14,846 nt of DNA. Origin: Candidatus Omnitrophica bacterium UBA1562 (GTDB lineage Bacteria; Omnitrophota; Gorgyraeia; Gygaellales; Profunditerraquicolaceae). Position numbers and translations under genes: made by a program. The DNA lies in NCBI GenBank assembly GCA_002322525.1, contig DCOU01000127.1, positions 4,225 to 19,070 on the forward strand, in the 5' to 3' direction. Shown piece by piece: positions 1 to 7,083 of this stretch (positions within the stretch are counted from its first letter, which is position 1; every line of letters begins with the position of its first letter). The notes beneath the pieces were generated by a model that made no database searches, was not told the origin of the DNA, and saw only the letters and a program-made list of their open reading frames with translations.

Positions 1-540
1 AGAAACATTCTCGATCATGATGTCTTCTCCGATTGGGTTAGCGTCGCCAAACAGATCCTTTGCCGCAGTCTGGCCAATAACACAAACCTTGGAAAGCTGC
101 TCATTATCCGAATCGGAAATAAACTCGCCCTTTGAGGCGCCCCTTCTCCATGCCTCCTGCCAGCTCTGTTCAACCCCAAAAACCCAAGATGTGGTAAACT
201 TATTCCCGTATTTTATCGGCATATCCAGCGATACCTGAAAAGGCGAAACCAGTTTTACCCCATCAATACTCTCGATATCAGCTATATCTTTTTTTGTTAG
301 GTTAGCTTCAGACACCGTTGATGGCCCACGCATCTGCCCGCCTCCGGAATGAATCATAATCGCATCGGGTCCGAAATTATTTATGCGCTGTAAAATTGTT
401 TTATTTGCTCCTTGTGTCAATGCCACGATCACGGTAAGAGTGGCAATGCCAACCACGATAGCCAATACAATAAGAAGCGTGCGCACCTTATGCTTTGCTA
501 CGGCACCCAAAGAGACGCTAGCAATCCTGAATATTTTCAT
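1..540 (-). CDS. MacB-type ABC transporter permease, N-terminal part (cut by window edge)
   Basis: The first 180 codons of an FtsX/MacB-family permease are present; the C-terminal part lies beyond position 1. The protein opens with a short amphipathic segment (MKIFRIASVSLGAVAKHKVR) followed by a membrane segment at about residues 21-42. A periplasmic MacB_PCD-type domain then begins, with motifs such as FGPDAIMIHSGGGQ, DIADIESIDGV and an ending VIGQTAAKDLFGDANPIG, all typical of the family. The ATG at 540-538 overlaps the stop of the upstream ATPase gene as ATGA, so the two subunits are probably translationally coupled. In the family, the permease transmits ATPase strokes to the periplasmic adaptor to push substrate out through an outer-membrane channel. 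The substrate cannot be told from sequence. The family call is firm; the choice between MacB and another FtsX-type exporter is less certain because the end is missing. Confidence 0.9.
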   Translation of the reverse strand, partial: MKIFRIASVSLGAVAKHKVRTLLIVLAIVVGIATLTVIVALTQGANKTILQRINNFGPDAIMIHSGGGQMRGPSTVSEANLTKKDIADIESIDGVKLVSPFQVSLDMPIKYGNKFTTSWVFGVEQSWQEAWRRGASKGEFISDSDNEQLSKVCVIGQTAAKDLFGDANPIGEDIMIENVS

Positions 541-1214
541 TTCAGCACCTCTTCTTTATCCACTCTGCCGTCTTTCAAATATATCGCTCTTCCGGCCTGC
601 CGGGCAATAGAGCTATCATGCGTAACCACAATGATTGTCCTGCCTTGGCTATGCAAAGACTTAAATATCTCCATAATTTCCTTAGCTGATGCGCTGTCCA
701 AATTACCCGTAGGCTCATCTGCTAAAATTACCGCCGGATCGTTGATAAGGGCTCGAGCAATCGCAACTCTCTGCTGCTGGCCTCCGGAAAGCTCATTCGG
801 CTTATAGTGAATCCTTTCTTTTAAACCGACCGCCTCTAAAAGCCCAGTGGCTTTTTTTGAGGCGTCAGCAGGATATATATCCGAATAAACAAGAGGCAGG
901 AGCACATTATCAAGCGTACTTGTTTTTTCCAAGAGATTGAAGGTCTGGAAAACAAAACCTATCTTCTTATTCCTGATTTCGGAAAGCTGATCGTCATTCA
1001 ATGTCTCGATATCATGTCCCTCGAATAAATAGGAACCGCTTGTCGCTCTCATTAAACATCCGAGGACATTCAACAATGTCGTCTTGCCTGTCCCTGAAGG
1101 CGCCATAATGGAAACAAACTCGCCCTTGTCTACTTTAAAAGAAACGCCCTTAAGAACCTCTGTTTTTATCGCGCCACTTGTAAAAGATTTGGCAATATCG
1201 TTAAACTCTATCAT
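537..1214 (-). CDS. MacB/LolD-type ABC transporter ATP-binding protein
   Basis: This 225-residue ATPase has all the motifs of the LolD/MacB branch. They are the Walker A APSGTGKTT (residues 38-46, with Ala in place of the usual first Gly), the Q-loop FVFQ ending at Gln90, the signature LSGGQQQR (142-149), the Walker B ILADEPTG (163-170) and the H-loop His199. I place the start at the ATG at 1214 because a purine-rich GAGAGGGGGG lies six bases upstream; the longer reading frame from a TTG at 1232 would translate that ribosome site. The gene starts 14 bases after the adaptor stop and ends in an ATGA overlap with the permease start. The order adaptor, ATPase, permease is that of a MacAB-like tripartite exporter, in which this protein powers the permease from the cytoplasmic side. 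Confidence 0.93.
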   Translation of the reverse strand: MIEFNDIAKSFTSGAIKTEVLKGVSFKVDKGEFVSIMAPSGTGKTTLLNVLGCLMRATSGSYLFEGHDIETLNDDQLSEIRNKKIGFVFQTFNLLEKTSTLDNVLLPLVYSDIYPADASKKATGLLEAVGLKERIHYKPNELSGGQQQRVAIARALINDPAVILADEPTGNLDSASAKEIMEIFKSLHSQGRTIIVVTHDSSIARQAGRAIYLKDGRVDKEEVLK

Positions 1215-1228
1215 CGAAATCCCCCCTC

Positions 1229-2344
1229 TCAATCCCGTTTAATACCGATAACGTCACCTTCCTTAAGGCCGAAGGTTACCTCAATATCTTTTCCGCTTTG
1301 TATGCCGGTTTTAATTTCTTTTTTCTCGAAAGAGCCAGAGGTCTCCTTCACAAAAACAAACCTTTCATTCCCTTCCTTAACAACTGCCGAGCGAGGAATC
1401 ACCAGAACTCCTTTTCTTTCTTCCTGATAAATGGTCACGCTGGTAGTCATATCCGGCCGCAGGAGTTCAATATTAGGATCATCGATTTCTATAACAACGT
1501 CAAAATTAACCACGTTTTCCTGAATAATCGCTTTAGGATAAATGGCTTTTACCTTGCCGGTAAATTCCTTGTCCGGATAAGTATCAACCGTGAATAATGC
1601 TTTTTGCCCTACCTTAACACGCCCGATATCCGTCTCATCCACAAAAGCATCAACCTGAAGCCGTGTAAGATCGATGATCGTAACAAATGTAGGGGCAGTA
1701 AGCCCGGCAGCAACAGTCTCTCCTTCCTGCGTAGTCACGGAAGCAATTACTCCGGAAATAGGCGCCTTAATAGTAGCGTAGGACAACTGAACTTTGGAAA
1801 ATTCAAGTGCGGCTTTGGCGGCCTCTTTAGATGCCTTTGACTGTTTAATCGTATATAAATCCTGCCCGTTAAAAAGCGGCATGCTTACTTTTAATCCGGC
1901 GAAATTCTGACCCTGCTGGGGAAAATATGTTGTGCCTTGCGCTCCATAATCAGTCTCAGCGCTCAAGGCAGGCCAAAACGAAGCTTTTGACACGCCAACC
2001 CCGGCCTCTGACGCTTTAAGATTTGCTTCCGACTGAGCTACCTGAGCCTCCAAATCTCTTTTTTCTATTTCCGCGATAACCTGATCCTTTCCGATCTTGT
2101 CTCCGATATTGGCATAGAGATGCTCGACCTTTCCGGAGATCCTCGCTCCTACCTTAACTTCCGCGCCGATAACCGGCTTAACCGTGCCTGTGGCAAGTAT
2201 GGAAGACCCGATGTTTTTCTTTTTTACGTTCACAGCCTCAAAACCCGAACTTTTTTCCTTTTTGCCGCGGAATAAGAAATTGCCCGCAAAGGCCAAACCG
2301 GACAATGTAGTAAGCACCATTAGAACAAAAATAAATTTTTTCAC
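1229..2344 (-). CDS. MacA-type periplasmic adaptor with an inserted TolC-like beta-hairpin
   Basis: This 371-residue membrane-fusion protein has a GTG start preceded by CAGGAGG at six bases; an ATG two bases upstream is out of frame and stops at once. An N-terminal hydrophobic segment (residues 4-20, ending AFA-G) acts as signal or anchor. Lipoyl-domain halves lie around residues 59-97 and 190-225 (IKAPISGVIASV), followed by beta-barrel and membrane-proximal domains to residue 371. Helix 1 of the expected coiled-coil hairpin (about 96-123) and helix 2 (about 161-190) are separated by residues 124-160. This linker reads WPALSAETDYG, a Gly/Gln-rich stretch, then LKVSMPLFNGQD, which matches the strand-loop-strand pattern of TolC-family outer-membrane proteins. 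The adaptor assignment is firm; the TolC-like insert is my own reading of the motif. It is encoded between the PadR gene (17-base gap) and the ATPase. Confidence 0.9.
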   Translation of the reverse strand: MKKFIFVLMVLTTLSGLAFAGNFLFRGKKEKSSGFEAVNVKKKNIGSSILATGTVKPVIGAEVKVGARISGKVEHLYANIGDKIGKDQVIAEIEKRDLEAQVAQSEANLKASEAGVGVSKASFWPALSAETDYGAQGTTYFPQQGQNFAGLKVSMPLFNGQDLYTIKQSKASKEAAKAALEFSKVQLSYATIKAPISGVIASVTTQEGETVAAGLTAPTFVTIIDLTRLQVDAFVDETDIGRVKVGQKALFTVDTYPDKEFTGKVKAIYPKAIIQENVVNFDVVIEIDDPNIELLRPDMTTSVTIYQEERKGVLVIPRSAVVKEGNERFVFVKETSGSFEKKEIKTGIQSGKDIEVTFGLKEGDVIGIKRD

Positions 2345-2361
2345 ATTTAACCTCCTGACTA

Positions 2362-2781
2362 CTACTTGCTGGAAACATTCAAAGGCTTTTTACCCTTAAA
2401 ATGTTCCTTGTATTGATTAAGGAATTTTCCAAGAACCTGCCTTCGAATAGCAATACCCTCTGCCCAAGCATGGAGTAAGGCGAGGCCTTTGGAAGTCAAT
2501 GTGTAATTTCTTTTAGCGGGACCTGCCTGTCCGGTATCCCATTTCGAAGAAACACATCCTTCTTTCTCAAGATAGCGAAGCGTCCGGTAAACCATCGCGG
2601 GATCGGGTTTAGCTTCCTGAAAACCGAAATTGTTTAATCGCTCCATCAATTCATAGCCGTAAGATGATTTCCGAGACAAGAAAAACAAAAGACACGGTTC
2701 AACGAAACGCGTCATCTTCCCACTTGGGCATTCACACTTCTTTATTTTATATTTCTTCGCCAGATGGCTACTTTCAAACAT
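2362..2781 (-). CDS. PadR-family transcriptional regulator
   Basis: This is a 139-residue winged-helix repressor. The PadR core spans about residues 25-110: FVEPCLLFFLSRKSSYGYEL is the first helix region, AKPDPAMVYRTLRYLEKEG the recognition helix, and RNYTLTSKGLALL the wing and following helix. A C-terminal helix (about 112-132) would form the dimer arm. The extra N-terminal stretch holds CECPSGKM, two cysteines two residues apart, plus Cys30, so metal or redox sensing is conceivable but unproven. The ATG at 2781 has AAGGAGG seven bases upstream. It heads the efflux genes in one transcript and lies directly behind a promoter overlaid by an inverted repeat. By family precedent it probably represses itself and the exporter until a toxic ligand binds. 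Confidence 0.93.
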   Translation of the reverse strand: MFESSHLAKKYKIKKCECPSGKMTRFVEPCLLFFLSRKSSYGYELMERLNNFGFQEAKPDPAMVYRTLRYLEKEGCVSSKWDTGQAGPAKRNYTLTSKGLALLHAWAEGIAIRRQVLGKFLNQYKEHFKGKKPLNVSSK

Positions 2782-2812
2782 ATTGATGCCTCCTTTTAAT
2801 TATTACTTCATA

Positions 2813-2831
2813 TATATGTATATTACATATA
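2813..2831. promoter_or_regulatory. Inverted repeat, candidate PadR operator
   Basis: Two perfect 8-base arms, TATATGTA and TACATATA, are separated by three bases. The repeat touches the last base of the -10 box and spans the expected start point of the padR transcript. PadR proteins commonly bind AT-rich palindromes of this kind over their own promoter. The position makes autorepression likely; binding itself is inferred. Confidence 0.6.
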
Positions 2832-2859
2832 GTATACACAAAAATAACCTTTTCGTCAA
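2831..2859 (-). promoter_or_regulatory. Promoter of the padR-efflux operon
   Basis: Reading the minus strand, a -35 box TTGACG (2859-2854) and a -10 box TATACT (2836-2831) are spaced by exactly 17 bases, close to the sigma-70 consensus. The expected start point near 2824 gives a leader of about 43 bases before the padR ATG. The -35 box begins only 8 bases after the stop codon of the preceding papain-fold gene, with no terminator between them, so some read-through from the arsenic operon is possible. Confidence 0.75.
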
Positions 2860-2867
2860 GTAAGTTT

Positions 2868-3404
2868 TTAAAGCCAGATTTCTTTTACTTCTTCAAACAG
2901 GATAGGATTGTCAAAGTCGGCGGGAAGAACATCTTGTTGCGGCTTATTAAAGAGGTAATCGCCTTCCTTATAAAACCCCGCTGCTATCAGTTCAGAGCAA
3001 ATAAATCTTTTGTTACTGCTGAATAATCTATGCAGTATTAAACCAATTCTGCCACAGAAAATTGATAAAGGAAGCCAAAAGAATTGTAAAGTGTCGTAAG
3101 GAAGGTTATTCATCGTTGCCCACCAAAGAGCAATCTTATAACGCTTATGCTCAACTTGACCTTTCCTTCGTAAAACCTTAATCTCAATACCTCTATCAAC
3201 GTATTCCTTTTGCAGGTTAATCGCTCTGGATTTTGGCACCGCTGCCTCAACTGTATCATAACCACCGATACTGCCGGCAACGTGGGTCCATTTTGAGCTG
3301 TCGCCATATCCGGCTTTGCGCTGGAATGCCTGAATCGCAGGCTTACGTGTAGCGACCAGAATTACATAGCCAATTTTTAGAGTATCAGGATTAAGGATCG
3401 ACAT
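2868..3404 (-). CDS. YiiX-like permuted papain-fold (NlpC/P60-superfamily) protein
   Basis: This 178-residue protein has the circularly permuted papain pattern of the YiiX/YebB type. The candidate catalytic His41 lies in KWTHVAGSIGG, a Tyr-Asp pair is in NLPYD (101-104), and the candidate nucleophile Cys136 is in FICSELIAAGFY. In this superfamily such proteins act as cysteine peptidases, amidases or acyltransferases on peptides or lipids. A hydrophobic stretch around residues 106-128 may be a membrane-proximal helix; no signal peptide is evident, so a cytoplasmic or inner-membrane location is likely. The ATG at 3404 lies inside the end of arsC (14-base overlap) with AGGGGA upstream, so it is co-translated with arsC and is the last gene of the arsR operon. 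Its role in arsenic metabolism is unknown. Confidence 0.7.
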   Translation of the reverse strand: MSILNPDTLKIGYVILVATRKPAIQAFQRKAGYGDSSKWTHVAGSIGGYDTVEAAVPKSRAINLQKEYVDRGIEIKVLRRKGQVEHKRYKIALWWATMNNLPYDTLQFFWLPLSIFCGRIGLILHRLFSSNKRFICSELIAAGFYKEGDYLFNKPQQDVLPADFDNPILFEEVKEIWL

Positions 3405-3810
3405 CCAGAAAATCCCCTATCTTTTGTTTTATTTTATCGCGTATTTCTCTGAATACAACCATCCGCTCTTCTTCGCCGCCCCGCACCTCTGCCGGATCTT
3501 CTAAATCCCAATGGATTTTTTCATACTTGCCGGGAAAGACCGGACATATTTGCTTAGCATTGTCGCACACGGTAACCACATAATCAAATTGTTGGCCAAT
3601 AAATTCCATCGCGGACTTTGATTTGTGTTTGGAGATATCAATGCCTACCTCTGCCATAACTTTTACAGCCAGAGGATTAATCTGCGTAGGTTTTACACCT
3701 GCGCTAAATACCTCGAATTTATCCCCTGCCAAATGCCGCAAGAACCCCTCGGCCATCTGACTGCGGCAAGAATTTCCGGTGCAAAGAAATAATACTCTTT
3801 TTCGTGCCAT
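3391..3810 (-). CDS. arsC: Arsenate reductase, thioredoxin-coupled ArsC (low-molecular-weight phosphatase fold)
   Basis: This 139-residue enzyme reduces arsenate to arsenite in the cytoplasm. The P-loop CTGNSCRSQ starts at Cys10, and Cys10, Cys15, Cys82 and Cys89 sit at the same numbers as the cysteines of the staphylococcal pI258 ArsC. Asp105 in EDPAE is the equivalent of the catalytic Asp. That pattern points to the thioredoxin-recycled family with a Cys82-Cys89 disulfide, not the glutaredoxin-type ArsC. The ATG at 3810 follows the Acr3 fusion gene by 12 bases with only a weak GAG ribosome site, and the 3' end overlaps the papain-fold gene. Its product, arsenite, is the substrate of the Acr3 permease encoded just upstream. 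The protein length is normal and all key residues are present. Confidence 0.95.
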   Translation of the reverse strand: MARKRVLFLCTGNSCRSQMAEGFLRHLAGDKFEVFSAGVKPTQINPLAVKVMAEVGIDISKHKSKSAMEFIGQQFDYVVTVCDNAKQICPVFPGKYEKIHWDLEDPAEVRGGEEERMVVFREIRDKIKQKIGDFLDVDP

Positions 3811-3822
3811 AAGATTAACACT

Positions 3823-5772
3823 CTATTTTTTGTAGGGCACTAATAATAAAGATGAATTTGATTTTCTTACAACTGCGTGGGCTATGCCGCCAATAAAAAC
3901 TTCCTCTATCCAGCCCCTGCCTTGCGTCCCCATTACAACCAGATTGTATTTATTATTATTTATCTCGTTAATAATTGCCTGCTTGGGATGCCCTGTCTCA
4001 AGCTTAGTGGCTACGTCCTTTATTCCTCTATCGAGTAATAATTGCTTCAAAGCATCAAGCCGCTTTTTATCTATAATGTTAAACTCTGTTAATTTGTGCT
4101 TTAAATGCGGAAATATAATATTCACATCCTGAACGTGATAAAGAGTAACTTTTGCTTTGTATTGGCTAGCGACATTTGCCAAAACCTCAAAAGCTATTTT
4201 TGCATTATCAGAAAAATCGGTAGGGAATAGAATATTGCCTGATAAGCCAAAAGCACAGGTATTCAATTTACTTGGCGGGCACTTAATAAGAAAAGCAGGA
4301 ATCTTAAGGTTTCTGATAATGCTATCGGAAACACTTCCCAATAATATCTCTTTTGCCATGCTCTTTCCGTGGGAACCTAAAATCAAAAGTTTATAGCCTT
4401 CATCCGCAATCAAACGGTTTATCTCCACAAAAGGAATCCCATAACCGAAAGAATATGATGCAGCGATGCCCGCCGCTTTTAATCTTTCTACCTGAGCTTC
4501 TATAACCGGCCTTTCAACATTTTCAAGCGTCTCTTTAATGCCGCCAGCGGTTTCAACTGAATGAATATGGGCGAGTTTTGCTTCTTTTGAAAAAGACTTT
4601 CCGTAATGGGCAATGCAATCTACAACTTCACCGGATGCCTTTGATAAATCGGTAGCAATCAATACTTTTTCCCACATCGGTTCTCCCTTTTCTATTTTTA
4701 CAGGTTCAAAAGCTATTTTCTTCTCCGGCTCAAACCAATGGCGGGTTTTATTGGAAAAATTAACCAAGCTCAGCATTATCGGCACTTCGGTAAGGACGCC
4801 TACAACAGTAGCAAGCGCTGCTCCGCTCTTTAATCCAAATAGAGAAATTGCCACAGCTACGGACAACTCAAAGAAATTGCTTGCCCCAATCATTGCTGCA
4901 GGTGAAGAAATATTGTGAGGCAATCGCCATTTTTTAGACCATAAATAACCTATAGCAAAAATAAAATAAGTCTGGATTGTTAGAGGAACGGCTATTAACA
5001 ATATATGGAGGGGATTACCGAGTATTATATTCCCCTGAAAAGCAAAAAGAATAATTAAAGTCAACAATAAACCTAAGATTGTAACTGGCTTAAGTGCTTT
5101 CAAAAATACGTTTTCAAACCAATTTGCCCCTTTCGTCTTCAATAGATACACCCTAGAAATATACCCGCCTGCGAGTGGAATAACAACAAAAAGAATAGTA
5201 GAGTATATTAAAGTATCGTAAGGCACAGTAATTTGATTTACACCAAGCAGAAATTTAACAATAGGGATAAAAGCGACTAATATTACCAGGTCATTTACTG
5301 CTACCTGAACCAGGGTATAGGCGGGATCGCCTTTAGTTAAATAGCTCCAGACAAAAACCATGGCCGTACAAGGCGCAGCTCCTAAAAGTATGGCGCCGGC
5401 AATATATTCTTTGGCTAAAGCCGGGTTTATAAAAGCGGCGAATATGTATTTTAAGAATATCGCGGCAAATATCGCCATGGTAAATGGCTTAATCAGCCAA
5501 TTTACCACTAATGTTACTACCAAGCCCTTGGGTTTTTTCCCTGCCTTTACAATACTGGAGAAATCAATCTGCACCATCATTGGATAAATCATCAGCCAGA
5601 TAAGGACCGCAACCGGAATATTTACCTGAGATATTTCCAGTTTGCTTAAAAAATTTACTCCCGCGGGAAATATTTTCCCAATGATTACACCAGCTATGAT
5701 ACAAAGGATAACCCAGAGAGAAAGATACCTCTCAAAAAATGGAAGTTTTACATTAACGCCATTTACAGACAT
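3823..5772 (-). CDS. acr3: Acr3 arsenite efflux permease fused to two universal-stress domains
   Basis: A 649-residue fusion. Residues 1-345 form a ten-helix Acr3 permease of the BART superfamily, with the motif GAAPCTAMVFVWS carrying the invariant Cys135, ASNFFELSVAVAISLFG (298-314) and Glu329 in LTEVPIML. This part would export arsenite. Two cytoplasmic UspA domains follow. The first (about 366-498) starts KVLIATDLS and has a complete nucleotide motif, G466-x2-G469-x9-G479-S480. The second (about 510-648) starts ILFPTDFS and has G615-x2-G618-x9-G628 followed by Gly629 where Ser/Thr is usual. The ATG at 5772 has AAGGAGT seven bases upstream and follows arsR by 40 bases. The tail suggests that transport is tuned by a nucleotide or stress signal; this is inference. 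No frameshift is needed to join the parts. Confidence 0.95.
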   Translation of the reverse strand: MSVNGVNVKLPFFERYLSLWVILCIIAGVIIGKIFPAGVNFLSKLEISQVNIPVAVLIWLMIYPMMVQIDFSSIVKAGKKPKGLVVTLVVNWLIKPFTMAIFAAIFLKYIFAAFINPALAKEYIAGAILLGAAPCTAMVFVWSYLTKGDPAYTLVQVAVNDLVILVAFIPIVKFLLGVNQITVPYDTLIYSTILFVVIPLAGGYISRVYLLKTKGANWFENVFLKALKPVTILGLLLTLIILFAFQGNIILGNPLHILLIAVPLTIQTYFIFAIGYLWSKKWRLPHNISSPAAMIGASNFFELSVAVAISLFGLKSGAALATVVGVLTEVPIMLSLVNFSNKTRHWFEPEKKIAFEPVKIEKGEPMWEKVLIATDLSKASGEVVDCIAHYGKSFSKEAKLAHIHSVETAGGIKETLENVERPVIEAQVERLKAAGIAASYSFGYGIPFVEINRLIADEGYKLLILGSHGKSMAKEILLGSVSDSIIRNLKIPAFLIKCPPSKLNTCAFGLSGNILFPTDFSDNAKIAFEVLANVASQYKAKVTLYHVQDVNIIFPHLKHKLTEFNIIDKKRLDALKQLLLDRGIKDVATKLETGHPKQAIINEINNNKYNLVVMGTQGRGWIEEVFIGGIAHAVVRKSNSSLLLVPYKK

Positions 5773-5812
5773 TCTACAGACTCCTTTTTCATATCCATAT
5801 TATAAAATTCTG

Positions 5813-6199
5813 TTATAGTTTCCGGGCAATTTTAACAACTCTATCAAGCGGCTGAGAAACACATTCTTTCATCTGCGTAAAATACGATTTAAATAATTCG
5901 TCATTCACTAAACATTCTTGCAGGCATCTTAATATGCCCCTTTCAAATTTATCCCGTGGCTTAAAAAGGGAATAATGCTTCCACTTCCACTGGCTCCTTG
6001 CTTTTACTATCCCGTGCTTACGTAAATACGCCAGATGCCTTGAAATCTTCGTTTGATGCACTTTTAACGCAGCTTGAATCTGGCATACGCATAATTCTCC
6101 CTTTGCAAGGAGAAACACAATGCCAAGCCGAGTAGGATCGGATAAAACCCTGAAGAAACGTGTATAAGCCTTCATCGAACTACTGTTTATCTTTGTCAT
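5813..6199 (-). CDS. arsR: ArsR/SmtB-family arsenite-responsive repressor
   Basis: This 128-residue winged-helix repressor has the ELCVC motif (Cys37, Cys39) that in ArsR proteins binds As(III) or Sb(III) and releases DNA. FFRVLSDPTRLGIVFLL precedes it, and the recognition helix is in HQTKISRHLAYLRKHGIV. Further cysteines at about 91, 95 and 112 may give the third thiol ligand. The C-terminal extension is slightly longer than in the E. coli plasmid protein. It is the first gene of the arsR-acr3-arsC-papain run and sits right behind a near-consensus promoter. The leader is only about ten bases and the ribosome site is weak (AGG five bases before the ATG). It should repress its own operon in the absence of arsenite. 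Confidence 0.94.
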   Translation of the reverse strand: MTKINSSSMKAYTRFFRVLSDPTRLGIVFLLAKGELCVCQIQAALKVHQTKISRHLAYLRKHGIVKARSQWKWKHYSLFKPRDKFERGILRCLQECLVNDELFKSYFTQMKECVSQPLDRVVKIARKL

Positions 6200-6219
6200 A
6201 TTTGCCTATGCGTATATGA
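6196..6219. promoter_or_regulatory. Candidate ArsR operator
   Basis: The arms TCATAT and ATATGA are separated by 12 bases. One arm overlaps the -10 box and the other contains the arsR start codon. This spacing and position are plausible for an ArsR dimer, but the arms are short and AT-rich, so chance cannot be excluded. Confidence 0.4.
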
Positions 6220-6244
6220 TAGTTAAATAAAAAAAATTTGTCAA
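6216..6244 (-). promoter_or_regulatory. Promoter of the arsR operon
   Basis: A perfect -35 box TTGACA (6244-6239) and a -10 box TATCAT (6221-6216, one mismatch from consensus) are 17 bases apart on the minus strand. The box begins 20 bases after the stop of the upstream iron-sulfur protein gene. The predicted start near 6209 leaves a very short leader before the arsR ATG at 6199. Confidence 0.8.
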
Positions 6245-6264
6245 GTTCTATTTTATTTTTTATT

Positions 6265-7071
6265 TCAAAGCCCTAACGCCTCTATCATTTCCTGCATTAT
6301 GTTTCTATTTTCAGCATATTTATGCTCACTAAGCAGGGGCCTGCAATTTTCTAATTTCTGCTCCCCATGAAGCAGCTTAACCGCAAAGGCAAGACACGTT
6401 GCCTCGCCGCAGGCCTTACAATTGCTTTTGGGAAGCCAGCCGTATATTTGTAGGGCAGTTACTTTAACCCTTTCTTCATAATTTGGTTTTATTGCATCCC
6501 TGTTTTTATAAGTCCTATTTATAAGCTCTTTAACCTCATCCAAGACTTTCCAAGCGTCAATAATATCATCCGCTTTGGCAATCGTAATTTTAATGCTATA
6601 AAGATTAACAAGCCGGCGCTCTTTGGCGTAGGTGAGTGTCGGCGCATTCTTGTTATACGACGCTCCTTTTATGACGGCATTAAGATAGGGCAGGAGTTCC
6701 GATATATCGCGGTCAAAATAGGCAATCAAGCGTATCTTTTTCTCATCAGCCATGCAAGGCGCGACGTAGCAAAGGGTAATCGATTTTAAGTAATCCTCTT
6801 CTTTGCCAGATGGCTTGTATTCCCGGGCCGTTTTGAAAAAATCTTCCTCATAATCGCGGTATAAAAATGGGTAATATCCGCTAATAAGGGCACCCTCTTT
6901 AGTCAAAAGGTGGCAGATATCTTGATATTTTTCTTCAGGGACCACAACCGCTAAGGTAGAAATGTGCTTGAAATCTATATTCCTTGTAACTAAAATCTGC
7001 TGCGCTTTCAAGCCTATTTCCTGATTAGGGAAGACGATGATTTCGTATTTCTTATTTTTTGCTATTTCCAA
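6265..7071 (-). CDS. 4Fe-4S domain protein encoded after SufB
   Basis: This is a 268-residue protein of unknown function. The C-terminal 30 or so residues form an Fe-S domain of the PF04060 type, LPKSNCKACGEATC, with Cys218, Cys221, Cys226 and Cys243 as probable [4Fe-4S] ligands. The N-terminal part (about 8-65) looks like a small alpha/beta domain, perhaps related to DUF3343, a weak resemblance. The middle holds Cys101 and Cys106 and a helical region ending ADDIIDAWKVLDEVKELIN. The start is TTG at 7071 because an in-frame TAA directly precedes it and AGAGG lies about nine bases upstream; no suitable ATG is nearby. It begins 12 bases after sufB, so it is co-transcribed with the Fe-S assembly genes and may be a client, carrier or accessory factor. 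That role is a guess. Confidence 0.75.
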   Translation of the reverse strand: MEIAKNKKYEIIVFPNQEIGLKAQQILVTRNIDFKHISTLAVVVPEEKYQDICHLLTKEGALISGYYPFLYRDYEEDFFKTAREYKPSGKEEDYLKSITLCYVAPCMADEKKIRLIAYFDRDISELLPYLNAVIKGASYNKNAPTLTYAKERRLVNLYSIKITIAKADDIIDAWKVLDEVKELINRTYKNRDAIKPNYEERVKVTALQIYGWLPKSNCKACGEATCLAFAVKLLHGEQKLENCRPLLSEHKYAENRNIMQEMIEALGL

Positions 7072-7083
7072 TTAGCTTATCCT

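Noticed and set aside
412..807. 131-residue plus-strand frame across the permease/ATPase junction
   Set aside because: It is antisense to two recognisable ABC transporter genes.
1215..1232. TTG start for the ABC ATPase at 1232
   Set aside because: The extra codons are the ribosome site GAGAGGGGGG; the ATG at 1214 gives the usual family N-terminus.
3110..3307. 65-residue minus-strand frame inside the papain-fold gene
   Set aside because: It is an alternative frame of a well supported gene with no ribosome site or family resemblance.
5799..5804. TATAAT box between arsR and acr3 as a separate promoter
   Set aside because: No acceptable -35 box lies 16-18 bases upstream; the gap is better read as a simple intergenic stretch.
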